A DNA stretch of 64,000 bases from Leucobacter ruminantium (GCF_017565705.1 NZ_JAGDYL010000001.1:124001-188000), one strand, 5' to 3'; shown: positions 43,131 through 53,448, counted from the first letter of the stretch. Translations and numbers: made by a program. Notes: generated by a model not told the origin, from the sequence alone.

Positions 43131-44462
43131 ATGCAGCATGAGGAACTGATCCGCCGCGACGCGGCCGCGGTGGCAGGCGTCGAGAAGCTCCGCTTCTACC
43201 CGGCCACGATGCGTTCGGGCTCCGGCGCGAAGCTCACCGATCTCGACGGTCGCGAGTACATCGATCTCACGGCGACGTGGACGGCGGCCGGCCTCGGATA
43301 CGGGCACCCCCGGGTCGCCGAGGCCGTTCGGCAGGCGCTCGGCGGCCAACCGGGATCCGGACTGTCGATCATGCACGAGAACGCCGTGCTGCTGGCCGAG
43401 CGGCTGCTCGAACTGGTCCCGGGAAGCGGCGACCGGCGCGTCTACATCGGGCACGCCGGCTCGGACGCCTGCGACGTCGCCCTGCGATGCGCCCGCCAGG
43501 CGACCGGGAAGCCGCGCGTCGTCGCGTTCCAGCACTCCTACCACGGCGGCTTCGGCCTGGCGCAATCGGTCTCGGGAGTGCTCGTGGAGGGCGGGGCCGA
43601 GCCCGATCCCGGAGCGGTCTTCGTACCCTACCCGAACCCGTTCCGCCCTCACGCCGGAACAGTCGAGGCCTCGGTGGACGACTCGCTGCGCCTGGTCGAG
43701 GAGGCGCTCGCCTGCGGCGACGTCGCGATCGTCGCCGTCGAACCGATCCTGTCGGATGGCGGGTTCGTCGTTCCGCCGGAGGGCTTCCTGTCGCGCCTGG
43801 CGGATCTGGTGCAGAGCACCGGCACGCTGCTCATGGTCGACGAGGTGAAGATGGGGCTTGCCCGCCCGGGACTCATGCACGCCTACGACCACGAGGGAGT
43901 CACTCCCGACATCGTGTGCTTCGGCAAGTCGCTCGGAGGGGGGCTGCCGATCGGCGCTGCCGTGGGACCGGCCTGGGTGCTCGACGCACCGCCTGCCTCG
44001 GCCCTGCTGACGATGGCGGGCAACTCGGTGTGCTCCGCAGCGGCGCTCGCCGTGCTCGACGAACTCGTCGAGCACGGCTATGCAGCGCGGGCCGCGCGAC
44101 TGGGCGAACACTTCATGGGCCGACTGCGCGAACTGCAGTCCGGCGGCGGTTCGCAGGACGGGCGCAGCGCGCGCTACATCGGCGACGTGCGCGGGCACGG
44201 GCTCTGCATCGGGCTGGAACTCGTGAAGGATCGCGCGTCGAACGGCATCGCCCCCGAGTTCACCAGGAAGGTCGTCTACCGGATGTGGCAGCTCGGCGTC
44301 ACGGTGTTCTCCGTCGGGGCGAACGTGCTCGAGATCACACCGCCGCTCGTCATCGAGGAGGAGGAGATCGATCGCGCCGTCACGGTGATCGATCAGGCGA
44401 TCTGCGATGTCGCCGACGGCCTCGTCTCCGATGAGGAGGTCGCGCCGTACTCCGGCTGGTGA
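43131..44462 (+). CDS. Class III aminotransferase
   Basis: The 443-residue fold-type I PLP enzyme is of the omega-aminotransferase class. GYGHPRVAEAV, HSYHGGFG, VDEVKMGLARPG and the PLP Lys in CFGKSLGGGLPIGA (about 265) are typical. The substrate could be 4-aminobutyrate, beta-alanine, an amine or another omega-amino acid. In this cluster it probably deaminates the amino product of ring and amide hydrolysis. It is convergent with the NCS1 permease gene. Confidence 0.88.
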   Translation: MQHEELIRRDAAAVAGVEKLRFYPATMRSGSGAKLTDLDGREYIDLTATWTAAGLGYGHPRVAEAVRQALGGQPGSGLSIMHENAVLLAERLLELVPGSGDRRVYIGHAGSDACDVALRCARQATGKPRVVAFQHSYHGGFGLAQSVSGVLVEGGAEPDPGAVFVPYPNPFRPHAGTVEASVDDSLRLVEEALACGDVAIVAVEPILSDGGFVVPPEGFLSRLADLVQSTGTLLMVDEVKMGLARPGLMHAYDHEGVTPDIVCFGKSLGGGLPIGAAVGPAWVLDAPPASALLTMAGNSVCSAAALAVLDELVEHGYAARAARLGEHFMGRLRELQSGGGSQDGRSARYIGDVRGHGLCIGLELVKDRASNGIAPEFTRKVVYRMWQLGVTVFSVGANVLEITPPLVIEEEEIDRAVTVIDQAICDVADGLVSDEEVAPYSGW

Positions 44463-44479
44463 CTCCTGCACCGAGCGCA

Positions 44480-44519
44480 GCGAGCCCCTGCCCCGGATCG
44501 TTCCGGGGCAGGGGCTCGC
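44480..44519. terminator. Bidirectional terminator, 18-bp perfect stem
   Basis: GCGAGCCCCTGCCCCGGA pairs without mismatch to its complement across a 4-nt loop. It lies between the convergent aminotransferase and NCS1 genes and should stop transcription from both sides. Confidence 0.85.
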
Positions 44520-44535
44520 CGCTGAGAGAGAGGGA

Positions 44536-45948
44536 TCAGCGCATCCCGGCGTCGACCGATTCGATCAGCTGCTGCTCCGGACGAGCCGCCATCAGCTTCG
44601 AGAGCAAGATGTGCACCGCGAAGGTGATGATGAGCGCACCGAGGCCAGCGGGGAAATCGCCCGGAAGCGGCACCCAGTACTGGAAGACGATGCCGAGCAC
44701 GGCACCGACCAGGAACGAGACGATGCCCGGCCAGCGCACCTTCGGCAGCTCGTCGACGTTCGCCGTGGTGTACTCCCGACGACGCACGACGAAGAAGTCT
44801 GCGAGGATCGGACCGGCCAGGGGCACGAACGCCGCACCGAGCACGGTGATGAAGTCGGCGAAGAAGAACGAGTAGAACCCGAACGCGCCGAGAACACTGC
44901 CGATGGCGCCCACGATGATGACGATCTTCGTGCGCGAGACCTTCGCCCCCATCGCGTTGATGGCGGGGCCGATGTACAGGGCGTTGCAGTAGAGCTCGGA
45001 CATGTTGGTGGTCCAGAGCGCGACCACCCAGAGAATCACGCCGAGGATCGCGAAGACGATGCCCTTGGTGACCATCCATGAGATGAAGTTCGCATCGCCG
45101 GTGGCGATGGAGCCCGTGTAACCGACGATGTTGAGCAGGGGGTTCGTCAGGATGAAGCAGGCGCCCGCGCCGATGAAGACATGGGCCGCGGTCTTCGCGA
45201 AGCGGAAGATATCCACGCCCATGATCACGCCGGCGATCCAGGCACCGATGATCAGCGTCACGCCCGTCCCGATCGAGGTTCCCGACCTCGTGGCCCCCTC
45301 CGCGAGGACGTTGCCGAAGCCGCCGAACTCCGAGGTCATCATGATGGCCGCGATGATGGCGACGATCAGCACGAACGGAGCCGCCGGGGCGGAGATCCGC
45401 TCCAGCGCGACGATGCCCTTCCACGCCGACCAGGTGAAGATCGCACCCCAGATCAGGGAGAAGATCACGAACTCGAGGCTGAGTCCGTTGAAGATGGTGA
45501 TGCCCGTGAAGCTGCCGAACGCAGCGTTGAAGATGTCGCCGACCATGCCCACGATCGATGCGAACCAGCCGAGCGTCAGCAGGCCCATGATGATCATGGG
45601 GAGGATCATTCCCCTGGTGCCGTAGGAGAAGCGTGAGATGAGCGACAGGTTGAGGCCGGTCTTCATCGCCGCGAACCCGAGGGCGAAAGTGAGGAGCAGC
45701 AGCACGCCCTGGCCGATCACCACGGTGAGCATCGCGTCGCCGAAAGGCATGCCGCCGCCATCGGCGCTGCCTGCCAGCTGACCGCCGACGATGAGCCCGG
45801 TCGGAACATACCCGAAGCCCACCCAGATGACGAACTGCGACCACCACGAGCGGCGCGCCTTCTGCGGCACCCGCTCGAGCATGTACTCCTCATTGGTCTC
45901 GTCGACCGCCGGTCTCTCGTGCGGACCGACCTCAGTTGTCGCGCTCAT
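44536..45948 (-). CDS. NCS1-family nucleobase/ureide permease
   Basis: The 470-residue protein has about twelve helices and NCS1 features: WWSQFVIWVGFGYVPTG in helix 1, NLSLISRFSYGTRG, and a conserved WTTNMSELYCNALY. NCS1 carriers import cytosine, hydantoins, allantoin, uracil or thiamine with H+ or Na+. In this cluster it probably imports the substrate of the PuuE-like enzyme. AGGAAGAG precedes the ATG. Its upstream region carries operator copy 2. Confidence 0.9.
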   Translation of the reverse strand: MSATTEVGPHERPAVDETNEEYMLERVPQKARRSWWSQFVIWVGFGYVPTGLIVGGQLAGSADGGGMPFGDAMLTVVIGQGVLLLLTFALGFAAMKTGLNLSLISRFSYGTRGMILPMIIMGLLTLGWFASIVGMVGDIFNAAFGSFTGITIFNGLSLEFVIFSLIWGAIFTWSAWKGIVALERISAPAAPFVLIVAIIAAIMMTSEFGGFGNVLAEGATRSGTSIGTGVTLIIGAWIAGVIMGVDIFRFAKTAAHVFIGAGACFILTNPLLNIVGYTGSIATGDANFISWMVTKGIVFAILGVILWVVALWTTNMSELYCNALYIGPAINAMGAKVSRTKIVIIVGAIGSVLGAFGFYSFFFADFITVLGAAFVPLAGPILADFFVVRRREYTTANVDELPKVRWPGIVSFLVGAVLGIVFQYWVPLPGDFPAGLGALIITFAVHILLSKLMAARPEQQLIESVDAGMR

Positions 45949-46063
45949 GCGCTCTTCCTCTCCGTTGTGGAACGTGGACGCGGGGAAGCACAGGGCCCGC
46001 GCAGGGACGGCCCGGCGCGAGGCGTCTGCCCGCTTCGCGAACCAGGCTATGTCATTTCGACCG

Positions 46064-46084
46064 AACCTGTCTAGCAGGTTTACA
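46064..46084. promoter_or_regulatory. Operator copy 2 of the 42-48 kb cluster
   Basis: AACCTG-TCTAG-CAGGTT is a perfect 6-bp inverted repeat (46064-46080). CTGTCTAGCAGGTTTACA (46067-46084) repeats copy 1 with 14 identical bases at its start. It lies between the divergent NCS1 and asparaginase genes and close to a possible -10 TAACAT at 46091-46096 for the latter. Confidence 0.75.
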
Positions 46085-46143
46085 AGTTGGTAACATGACT
46101 CGACCGCACGTGCTCACCCGAGACGACCGAGAGAGAACCCACG

Positions 46144-47277
46144 ATGACTCCAGCTGAAGACACGATCCGAGCCGAGACGCGAGCACCGTTCGTGCTGTAC
46201 ACGGGCGGCACGTTCGGCATGCGCGACCTCGGCGGAGGCCTCGAGGTCGAGCCGAATCTCGAGGATGCTCTCGCCGCGCTCATCCCCCCGACGGCGAGTG
46301 CCGCCGAGTGGCGCTACCTGCAATTGGAGCGCATCATCGACAGCGCCGATGCCGATCTCGCGCACGCGCTTTCGGTGGCCTCGCTCATCCGCGCGCACGC
46401 CGATCAGACGACCGGGATGGTCGTCGTGCACGGCACGGACACACTCGCCTACACGGCCGCGGTCGCCGCCTTCGCCCTCATCGATCTTCCTTTCCCGATC
46501 GTCTTCACGGGAGCCCAGAGGTCGGTGAACGAGGTCGGCTCAGACGCACCGGGCAACTTCGCCGCCGCCTGCCGAGAGGCGCAGACGCGCACCCCGGGGG
46601 TGCGTCTCGCCTTCGGGGGCTCAGTGATCCCGGCCGTGCGGGCGATCAAACGATCGAGCGATGCCGATGAGGCGTTCGCTGCGCTCCGCCCGCTCACCCC
46701 GGGGGCTCGGGGGGCCAGGGCGCTCCGACTCCACGGCGCCGATCTCGACCGGCTGGCGCGGATCGGTCGCTCCGTTCCCGGAGCACCGCAACGCGCCACC
46801 CCCTCCGTCGGCCTTCTGCGGGTCTTTCCCGGCTTCGCTCCCGAACTCATCGAGGCCGCCGCCCGTCTCTATCCCGACGGCCTCGTCCTGGAGTGCTACG
46901 GAGCAGGAACCGCACCCATGAGCACACCCGGTCTCTACGACGCGGTCTCCGATGCGTGCCGGCGAGGGATCCCAGTGGTCGCGCTCACTCAGTGCCATAC
47001 CGGGGAGGTGAGACTCGAACGCTACGCCCTGGGAGCCGCGCTTCAGCGCGCCGGCGCCTGGAGCGGTTCAGACCTCACCGCGGACGCAGCACTCGCCAAG
47101 CTCGGCGTGCTCGCCGCGCTCGGGCTCGAGGGATCTGCCCGGCGCAGGATCTTCGAGACGAACCTCGTCGGAGAGCAGCTACCGACGAGAGGAGAGAGCA
47201 GTCGCGGGCCGGCGACCGATGTCGCGGCCCTCGCTCACTCCCCCTCGATCAGCGGGCGGACGACGGCTTCGACGTAA
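46144..47277 (+). CDS. Type I L-asparaginase family amidohydrolase
   Basis: The 377-residue protein has both catalytic threonine motifs of the family: LYTGGTFGM (about 18-26) and VVHGTDTLAYT (about 94-104). IVFTGAQRSVNEVGSDAPGN is also typical. It should hydrolyse an amide such as asparagine or a related half-amide in the cytosol. It shares operator copy 2 with the divergent NCS1 gene. The last 43 bp overlap the convergent GntR gene, and the C-terminal 30 residues look nonconserved. Confidence 0.88.
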   Translation: MTPAEDTIRAETRAPFVLYTGGTFGMRDLGGGLEVEPNLEDALAALIPPTASAAEWRYLQLERIIDSADADLAHALSVASLIRAHADQTTGMVVVHGTDTLAYTAAVAAFALIDLPFPIVFTGAQRSVNEVGSDAPGNFAAACREAQTRTPGVRLAFGGSVIPAVRAIKRSSDADEAFAALRPLTPGARGARALRLHGADLDRLARIGRSVPGAPQRATPSVGLLRVFPGFAPELIEAAARLYPDGLVLECYGAGTAPMSTPGLYDAVSDACRRGIPVVALTQCHTGEVRLERYALGAALQRAGAWSGSDLTADAALAKLGVLAALGLEGSARRRIFETNLVGEQLPTRGESSRGPATDVAALAHSPSISGRTTAST

Positions 47278-47936
47278 TCGAGGTGCGCCTGCATCGCGCG
47301 CGAGGCCCGATCCGGATCCTCCGCGAGAATCGCCTCGGCGATCTCGCGATGCTCGACGTTCGACGGCTCTCGCCGGTGCGCGACGAGGTTGATGATCTCC
47401 GACTGCTGCGAGAGGGCCTCGCGGGTGTCGGCCACGACGGAGGAGAACACCGCGTTCCCCGATGCGGCGGCGATCCGGGCGTGGAACAGCGAGTCGAGGC
47501 GCACCCAGGCCTGCGCCTGGAACTCGTGCTCCATGCTCACGCAGATATCGAGCAGTTCCGCGGCCTGCTCCTCGCTGCGGCGAGCGGCCGCGAGCCCGGC
47601 GGCAGGGACCTCGATCGCGGGCCGGGCCTCCATGAGATCCCGAGTGGTGTAGTTGCCGAACCTCTGCGGAGGGCGGAGCGTGTCGGAGACGACGTAGGTG
47701 CCGCTCCCGCTGCGGGTGCGCGTCAGCCCCAGTGCCTGGGCCGACCGCAGCGCCTCGCGCACCACGGGCCGGCTGACGCCGTAGTGCTCGGCGAGGGAGG
47801 TCTCGGAGGGCAGCCGGGAACCCACGCCGAGGGATCCCTCGCGGATGCCCTCCTGAATGTCGGCGAGAATCGCCTCGGCGGCGTTGACACGAGGCAGGGC
47901 CCGCCGCACCGCGAACCAGTCTTGCCGAGCGACCAT
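47235..47936 (-). CDS. GntR-family regulator, FCD subfamily, of the 42-48 kb cluster
   Basis: The 233-residue protein has a winged helix (about 18-85; GSRLPSETSLAEHYGVSRPVVREALR) and an FCD ligand domain (about 100-225) whose metal/ligand His appear in LDSLFHARIAAASGN and EHREIAEAI. It is the obvious owner of the two operators at 41918 and 46064. Its effector is unknown. The ATG at 47936 follows CATAGT-AGAGGG, so it may be leaderless. Confidence 0.88.
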   Translation of the reverse strand: MVARQDWFAVRRALPRVNAAEAILADIQEGIREGSLGVGSRLPSETSLAEHYGVSRPVVREALRSAQALGLTRTRSGSGTYVVSDTLRPPQRFGNYTTRDLMEARPAIEVPAAGLAAARRSEEQAAELLDICVSMEHEFQAQAWVRLDSLFHARIAAASGNAVFSSVVADTREALSQQSEIINLVAHRREPSNVEHREIAEAILAEDPDRASRAMQAHLDYVEAVVRPLIEGE

Positions 47937-47983
47937 CCCTCTACTATGCCACCAAACACCGCACCGGAGGGCGCGACGATCCT

Positions 47984-48922
47984 TCAGCCCGCCGTCGACT
48001 CCTCCGGCGCGGAGAGCTCGGGCCCGTCGAACCACCGGGCGCCCGGGTAGCGCTTGAACCAGCTGACCTGACGCCGCGCGTAGCGCCGCGTGAGCGCCTG
48101 GGTCTCGGCGATCGCCTCCGCCTCGGTCATGCGCCCCTCGAGCTGCGCGAGTGCCTGCGCGTAGCCGATGGCGCGGCTCGCGGTCCTGCCCTGCGCCAGG
48201 CCGCGAGGGATCAGCTCCCGCACCTCGTCGAGCAGCCCGTCCGCCCACATGCGCTCGACCCTCCTGTCGAGGCGTTCGACGAGGGCGGAGCGCGCGCAGC
48301 GCACGCCGAGGATGCTCGTGTCGGCTCGCCACAGGGTCGGCTCCTGCGGCAGCACGACCTGCGGGTCGCCTCCGAGCAGCAGCACCTCGAGGGCGCGCAC
48401 CACGCGGCGAGGGTTCCGGGCGTCGACGGCGTCCGCAGTCTTCGGAGCGAGGGATCGCAGGCGTTCGAGCAGAGGCTCCACGCCGCGCCGCTCGAGCTCA
48501 GCCTCGAGTTCGGCGCGCAGCGCATCGTCTCGGGGCGGGAACCGGAAGTCGAAGAGCACGCTGGACACGTACAGACCCGAGCCCCCCACCAGGATGACGT
48601 CGGATCCGCCTGCGGTGAGCTGATCGATCATCGAGCGCGCGAGTGCCTGGTACCAGGCGACGGCGCCCTCCTCGCCCGGTTCGAGCACGTCGAAGAGGTG
48701 GTGAGGGATCCCGCGCCGCTCATCCGGGGCCAGCTTGGCGGTGCCGATGTCCATGCCCCGGTAGAGCTGCATGGCATCGGCGTTCACGATCTCGACGCGC
48801 CGGCCCGCGGCGACGAGCTCTTCGGCGAGGTCGAGGGACAACGCCGACTTCCCGGTGCCCGTCGCACCGACGATCGCCCAGAGCCGCGCGTCGGCGGAAC
48901 TCGCCTGCGTGTGCCGGTCCAC
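47984..48922 (-). CDS. miaA: tRNA dimethylallyltransferase
   Basis: The 312-residue enzyme adds dimethylallyl to A37 of tRNAs reading UNN codons, the step before MiaB. The P-loop is GATGTGKS (19-26); NADAMQLYRGMDIGTAKL, LVGGSGLYV and TRRYARRQVSWFKR are typical. The GTG start is one base after the miaB stop, so the two modification enzymes are made together. Confidence 0.96.
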   Translation of the reverse strand: MDRHTQASSADARLWAIVGATGTGKSALSLDLAEELVAAGRRVEIVNADAMQLYRGMDIGTAKLAPDERRGIPHHLFDVLEPGEEGAVAWYQALARSMIDQLTAGGSDVILVGGSGLYVSSVLFDFRFPPRDDALRAELEAELERRGVEPLLERLRSLAPKTADAVDARNPRRVVRALEVLLLGGDPQVVLPQEPTLWRADTSILGVRCARSALVERLDRRVERMWADGLLDEVRELIPRGLAQGRTASRAIGYAQALAQLEGRMTEAEAIAETQALTRRYARRQVSWFKRYPGARWFDGPELSAPEESTAG

Positions 48923-48923
48923 G

Positions 48924-50471
48924 TCAGCCGTCGGCGCTGGTGCGCACGGTCGGCATGCCGAGCCCGACGGCGCGGGGGGCGGTGGACGCGGGCGACGCGG
49001 GCACGCCGCAGCTCTCCGCCTGCCTGCGATCCCACGCGTCGCCTGCGCGGGTGCGCCTCACGGTGTAGGCCGCGGCGTCGTCGGCGATGAGGAAGTGCGG
49101 GGCGGCCCCCGTCACGCGAACCGTGACGACGTCGCCGGGCCGGGGCGACTCGGCGGAATCGGGCACCGTGAAGTGCACGAGCCGGTTGTCCTCGGCTCGG
49201 CCGGAGAGACGCAGGGTGGCGGCGTCCTTCTTACCCTCCCCCACGGAGACCAGCACCTCGACTTCCCGGCCGATCTGCGCGTGGTTCTCCTCGAGCGAGA
49301 TGCGCTCCTGCAGCTCGATGAGGCGGTCGTAGCGACGCTGCACGATCTCCTTGGGCAGTTGGCCGTCCATCTCCGCGGCGGGTGTGCCTGGACGGATGGA
49401 GTACTGGAAGGTGAACGCGCTCGAGAAGCGGGACTGCTCGACCACCCGCAGGGTGTCCTCGAAGTCCTCCTCGGTCTCGCCGGGGAAGCCGACGATGATG
49501 TCGGTAGTGATGGCCGCGTCGGGAATCTGCTCGCGCACACGGTCGAGGATGCCGAGGAAGCGCTTCGAACGGTAGGAGCGCCGCATGGCCTTGAGCACGG
49601 TGTCGGAGCCCGATTGCAGCGGCATGTGCAGCGAGGGCATGACGTTCGGCGTCTCGGCCATGGCGGCGATGACGTCGTCGGTGAAGGCCGCGGGGTGCGG
49701 GCTCGTGAAGCGCACGCGTTCGAGACCCTCGATCTCGCCCATCGCGCGCAGCAGCTTGCCGAAGGCCTGACGGTCGCCGAACTCGACGCCGTAGGTGTTG
49801 ACATTCTGTCCGAGCAGGGTGACTTCGACGGCGCCGTCGTCGACGAGCGCCTGCACCTCGGCGAGGATGTCGCCCGGTCTGCGGTCCTTCTCCTTGCCGC
49901 GCAGCGAGGGGACGATGCAGAAGGTGCAGGTGTTGTTGCAGCCCACCGAGATCGAGACCCAGCCGCTCGACGCGGAGTCGCGCTTGGTGGGAAGCGTCGA
50001 AGGGAAGACTTCGAGCGCTTCGAGGATCTCGACCTGCGCTTCGGCGTTGTGGCGCGCGCGCTCGAGGAGCGTGGGCAGCGAGCCCATGTTATGCGTGCCG
50101 AAGACCACGTCGACCCAGGGGGCCTTCTCGATGATCTCGCCCTGGTCCTTCTGCGCCAGGCAGCCGCCGACCGCGATCTGCATGCCCTCGCGCTCCCGCT
50201 TCACGCCCGCGAGTCGACCGAGGTTGCCGTAGAGCTTGTTCGCGGCGTTCTCGCGCACCGCACAGGTGTTGATCACGATCACATCGGCGTCTTCGGCGTT
50301 CTCGGCAGCGACATAGCCTGCGGCCTCGAGGGATCCCGACATGCGCTCGGAGTCGTGCACGTTCATCTGACACCCGAGGGTGCGCACGGCGTAGCTGCGG
50401 GGGCTGCCGTTCGGCCCGAAGGCGGCGGGGGAAGGAGCGATCGCGATGGGGTCTGCGGTTGCGGCACTCAT
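48924..50471 (-). CDS. miaB: tRNA-2-methylthio-N6-dimethylallyladenosine synthase
   Basis: The 515-residue radical SAM methylthiotransferase modifies the MiaA product at A37. The N-terminal cluster domain has [13 protein letters not shown] and NTCAVRENA, the radical SAM motif is [12 protein letters not shown] (about 175-186), and a TRAM domain lies at about 395-460. The first 25 residues and the last 50 are nonconserved. TAGAAT lies seven bases before the ATG, so miaB has its own start besides read-through from recA. Confidence 0.96.
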   Translation of the reverse strand: MSAATADPIAIAPSPAAFGPNGSPRSYAVRTLGCQMNVHDSERMSGSLEAAGYVAAENAEDADVIVINTCAVRENAANKLYGNLGRLAGVKREREGMQIAVGGCLAQKDQGEIIEKAPWVDVVFGTHNMGSLPTLLERARHNAEAQVEILEALEVFPSTLPTKRDSASSGWVSISVGCNNTCTFCIVPSLRGKEKDRRPGDILAEVQALVDDGAVEVTLLGQNVNTYGVEFGDRQAFGKLLRAMGEIEGLERVRFTSPHPAAFTDDVIAAMAETPNVMPSLHMPLQSGSDTVLKAMRRSYRSKRFLGILDRVREQIPDAAITTDIIVGFPGETEEDFEDTLRVVEQSRFSSAFTFQYSIRPGTPAAEMDGQLPKEIVQRRYDRLIELQERISLEENHAQIGREVEVLVSVGEGKKDAATLRLSGRAEDNRLVHFTVPDSAESPRPGDVVTVRVTGAAPHFLIADDAAAYTVRRTRAGDAWDRRQAESCGVPASPASTAPRAVGLGMPTVRTSADG

Positions 50472-50478
50472 GGCGGCA

Positions 50479-50484
50479 ATTCTA
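50479..50484 (-). promoter_or_regulatory. -10 hexamer of miaB
   Basis: TAGAAT-TGCCGCC-ATG is a near-consensus -10 at leaderless spacing. Confidence 0.5.
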
Positions 50485-50494
50485 CCGGCGGCGC

Positions 50495-51367
50495 TCAGCG
50501 GAACCGGACGCCGGAGCCACCCGGGCCGTTCGAACGACGCCCTCCCCCGGAGCCGCCCGCCCCTCCGCGGGAGCCGGCGCCGTCGAACGCCTCGCGCACA
50601 GCGCGCATCGCAGGTTCGCCCGACCAGCCGCGCCGCGCGAGGAAGCCCAGGAGCCGGCGCTCGGCGGTCTGCCGGTCGAGCCCGCCGAGCTTGCGCGCCC
50701 GCTCGGACGCCGCTTCGCGCAGCAGTTCGTATTCCTCGTCGGTGTCGAGTTCTCCGATGGCGGCCTCGATGACTGCGTCGGGAAGACGGCGCTCGCGGAG
50801 CTTGAGGCGGATCTGCGACCTGCTGGCCCGCTTCGTCTCGCGCAGCTTCTCGGTCAGGGCACGGGCGAGACCCGTGTCGTCGAGATAGAGGCTCTGCTCG
50901 AACTCGGCGACGACGCCTTCGACGATGTCGGTCTCGTGGAGCCTCCCCAGCTCGTCGCGGAGTTCACCGCTCGACCGCGCGCGCCGCGCGAGCAGTTTCA
51001 CGCCGTCCTGCCGACACGCTTCGAGCCGAGTCTCGAACGGCGAGTCAGACGCTTCGACGCTTTCGAAGTCGCCGTCGTCCGGCTCGACCCAGTCGGCCTC
51101 GGCACCTTCCGACATCCCAACGCATTCCGATCTCCCAGCATATTCTTCAGATGCGTCGGCGCCTTCCGACGCCCCAGCAGCTTCGTAGCCCTCGCCTTCT
51201 TCCGACGCTGCGTCGCCGCTCGGTGCGGCGGCGTCCGCCGGACTCGCACCTCCCCACCCGCGCTGGGAGAGCAGGGAACGCAGCTCGATCACCTCGGCGA
51301 GATCGGCGCGGTCCTCGGAGACCGCGCCGCTGCGCTCCTCCGGCGGCGGCAGGAACCGGACGGCCAC
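50495..51367 (-). CDS. recX: Regulatory protein RecX with a long acidic N-terminal region
   Basis: The 290-residue protein modulates RecA filaments. The RecX core of three-helix repeats is at about 112-262 ([42 protein letters not shown]). The first ~110 residues are acidic and Ala/Ser/Gly rich with internal near-repeats (SEGAD, SEGAE), unlike short RecX proteins. The GTG start is three bases after the recA stop, so recX is made with recA. Confidence 0.9.
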   Translation of the reverse strand: MAVRFLPPPEERSGAVSEDRADLAEVIELRSLLSQRGWGGASPADAAAPSGDAASEEGEGYEAAGASEGADASEEYAGRSECVGMSEGAEADWVEPDDGDFESVEASDSPFETRLEACRQDGVKLLARRARSSGELRDELGRLHETDIVEGVVAEFEQSLYLDDTGLARALTEKLRETKRASRSQIRLKLRERRLPDAVIEAAIGELDTDEEYELLREAASERARKLGGLDRQTAERRLLGFLARRGWSGEPAMRAVREAFDGAGSRGGAGGSGGGRRSNGPGGSGVRFR

Positions 51368-51370
51368 GGG

Positions 51371-52456
<1,086 letters not shown>

Positions 52457-52554
52457 TGTCCTGCTCCTTCGTTCGCGCGGCTGCGCCGCTGGGTTGCTGC
52501 CTACCGGCTGTCCTGACCCGAGGGCGGACAAGGCATCGGCGGGTGATGCATCAC

Positions 52555-52577
52555 ACCCTAGATCGCACCACCGACAT
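52555..52577 (-). promoter_or_regulatory. recA P1, RecA-NDp (PafBC-type) promoter
   Basis: On the minus strand ATGTCGGTG is followed by eight bases and TAGGGT. This matches the RecA-NDp consensus tTGTCRGTG-N8-TAnnnT known from mycobacteria, except for the first base. It is about 100 bp upstream of recA. Confidence 0.85.
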
Positions 52578-52633
52578 TCGCGGCCGGAGAGTGGAAATGT
52601 GGATGAGAAACTGCATCAACCTGCCTGTGGACG

Positions 52634-52663
52634 AAGATAGCACCATTCGAACACATCTTCGAA
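52634..52663 (-). promoter_or_regulatory. recA P2 with SOS box
   Basis: CGAACACATCTTCG (52648-52661) matches the LexA consensus at 13 of 14 positions. It lies between a possible -35 TTCGAA and a -10 TATCTT (52634-52639) that are 18 bp apart, so LexA would block this promoter. Confidence 0.75.
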
Positions 52664-52705
52664 CGCAACACGCCACACGCGCTTCATGCGCTCTCGATCC
52701 CTCGC

Positions 52706-52927
52706 CTATTCGCGAGGATCGATGAGCCCGCGGCCATGACGCCGAGCCGGCGGAACACCCAGTTCGACGCAGAGCGCCTCCCACACATCGCGGGCGGGCG
52801 CGCCGGAGTCGAGCGCCTCCTGCGCGGTTCCACCGAAGGCCGCCAACCAGTGGTCCCTGATCAGCACCCGGGCGTAGTCGGCCCCGAACTCCTCGGCGCA
52901 GGCGCGCTGGAACTCGCTCAGACGCAT
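52706..52927 (-). CDS. DUF3046 protein
   Basis: The 73-residue protein is of the small DUF3046 family, found just upstream of recA in actinobacteria. It begins MRLSEFQRACAEEFG and has WEALCVELGVPPARRHG at the C-terminus. Its function is unknown. AGGGGA precedes the ATG at 52927, which rules out the longer frame. Confidence 0.85.
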   Translation of the reverse strand: MRLSEFQRACAEEFGADYARVLIRDHWLAAFGGTAQEALDSGAPARDVWEALCVELGVPPARRHGRGLIDPRE

Positions 52928-52991
52928 ACGATTCCCCTCGGGCAACGAAGAAGCGCCCGAGCCGTCGGCCCGGGCGCCCCGATTCGAACGA

Positions 52992-53300
52992 TCACGACAC
53001 CAGTTCTGGCGCGTATCCGCTGACGAGCTCCGCCGGCACCGTGTCGGGCACCGGAAGCGACAGCCCCTCGATCACGGCGAGCCGTTCGCTCACCTCGCCC
53101 ATGATCACCGAGAGCGGCGTGTCGAGCGCATCGGCGACCGCGGCGAGAATCTCGCTGGACGCCTCCTTCTGACCGCGCTCGACTTCGCTGAGGTAGCCGA
53201 GCGCGACGCTGGCGTCACCGGCGACCTGGCGCAGCGTGCGCCCCTTCTGCTGACGGAAATCACGCAAGACGTCGCCGATCTCCTGACGCATCAGCACCAT
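52992..53300 (-). CDS. clgR: ClgR-type HTH regulator of Clp protease genes
   Basis: The 102-residue XRE-type regulator has a helix-turn-helix at about 8-65 ([35 protein letters not shown]). In actinobacteria the ClgR protein between cinA and recA activates clpP and clpC genes during protein stress. AAGGAGG precedes the ATG at 53300. The upstream region has a SigH/SigR-type promoter and a HAIR-like element. Confidence 0.88.
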   Translation of the reverse strand: MVLMRQEIGDVLRDFRQQKGRTLRQVAGDASVALGYLSEVERGQKEASSEILAAVADALDTPLSVIMGEVSERLAVIEGLSLPVPDTVPAELVSGYAPELVS

Positions 53301-53377
53301 GCGACCCTCCTTCACCACTCGCACATCCCGTGCATCCACCATACCCGCCGAAGATGTTTCCCCATCGGCGAGGACTC

Positions 53378-53394
53378 CCCACCAGTCTGGTGGG
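53378..53394. promoter_or_regulatory. Inverted repeat in the clgR leader
   Basis: CCCACC-AGTCT-GGTGGG is a perfect 6-bp inverted repeat between the clgR promoter and gene. It may be a leader hairpin or an operator. I do not recognise it. Confidence 0.4.
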
Positions 53395-53407
53395 TGTCAC
53401 TGGAAGT

Positions 53408-53433
53408 AACCACGAGAATAGCCTGGGCATTCC
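53408..53433 (-). promoter_or_regulatory. SigH/SigR-type promoter of clgR
   Basis: On the minus strand GGAAT is followed by exactly 18 bases and GTT, the consensus of the thiol/heat-stress sigma factors SigR (Streptomyces) and SigH (Corynebacterium, Mycobacterium). It gives a leader of about 100 nt. Confidence 0.7.
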
Positions 53434-53448
53434 TGAGACTTCACTGAA

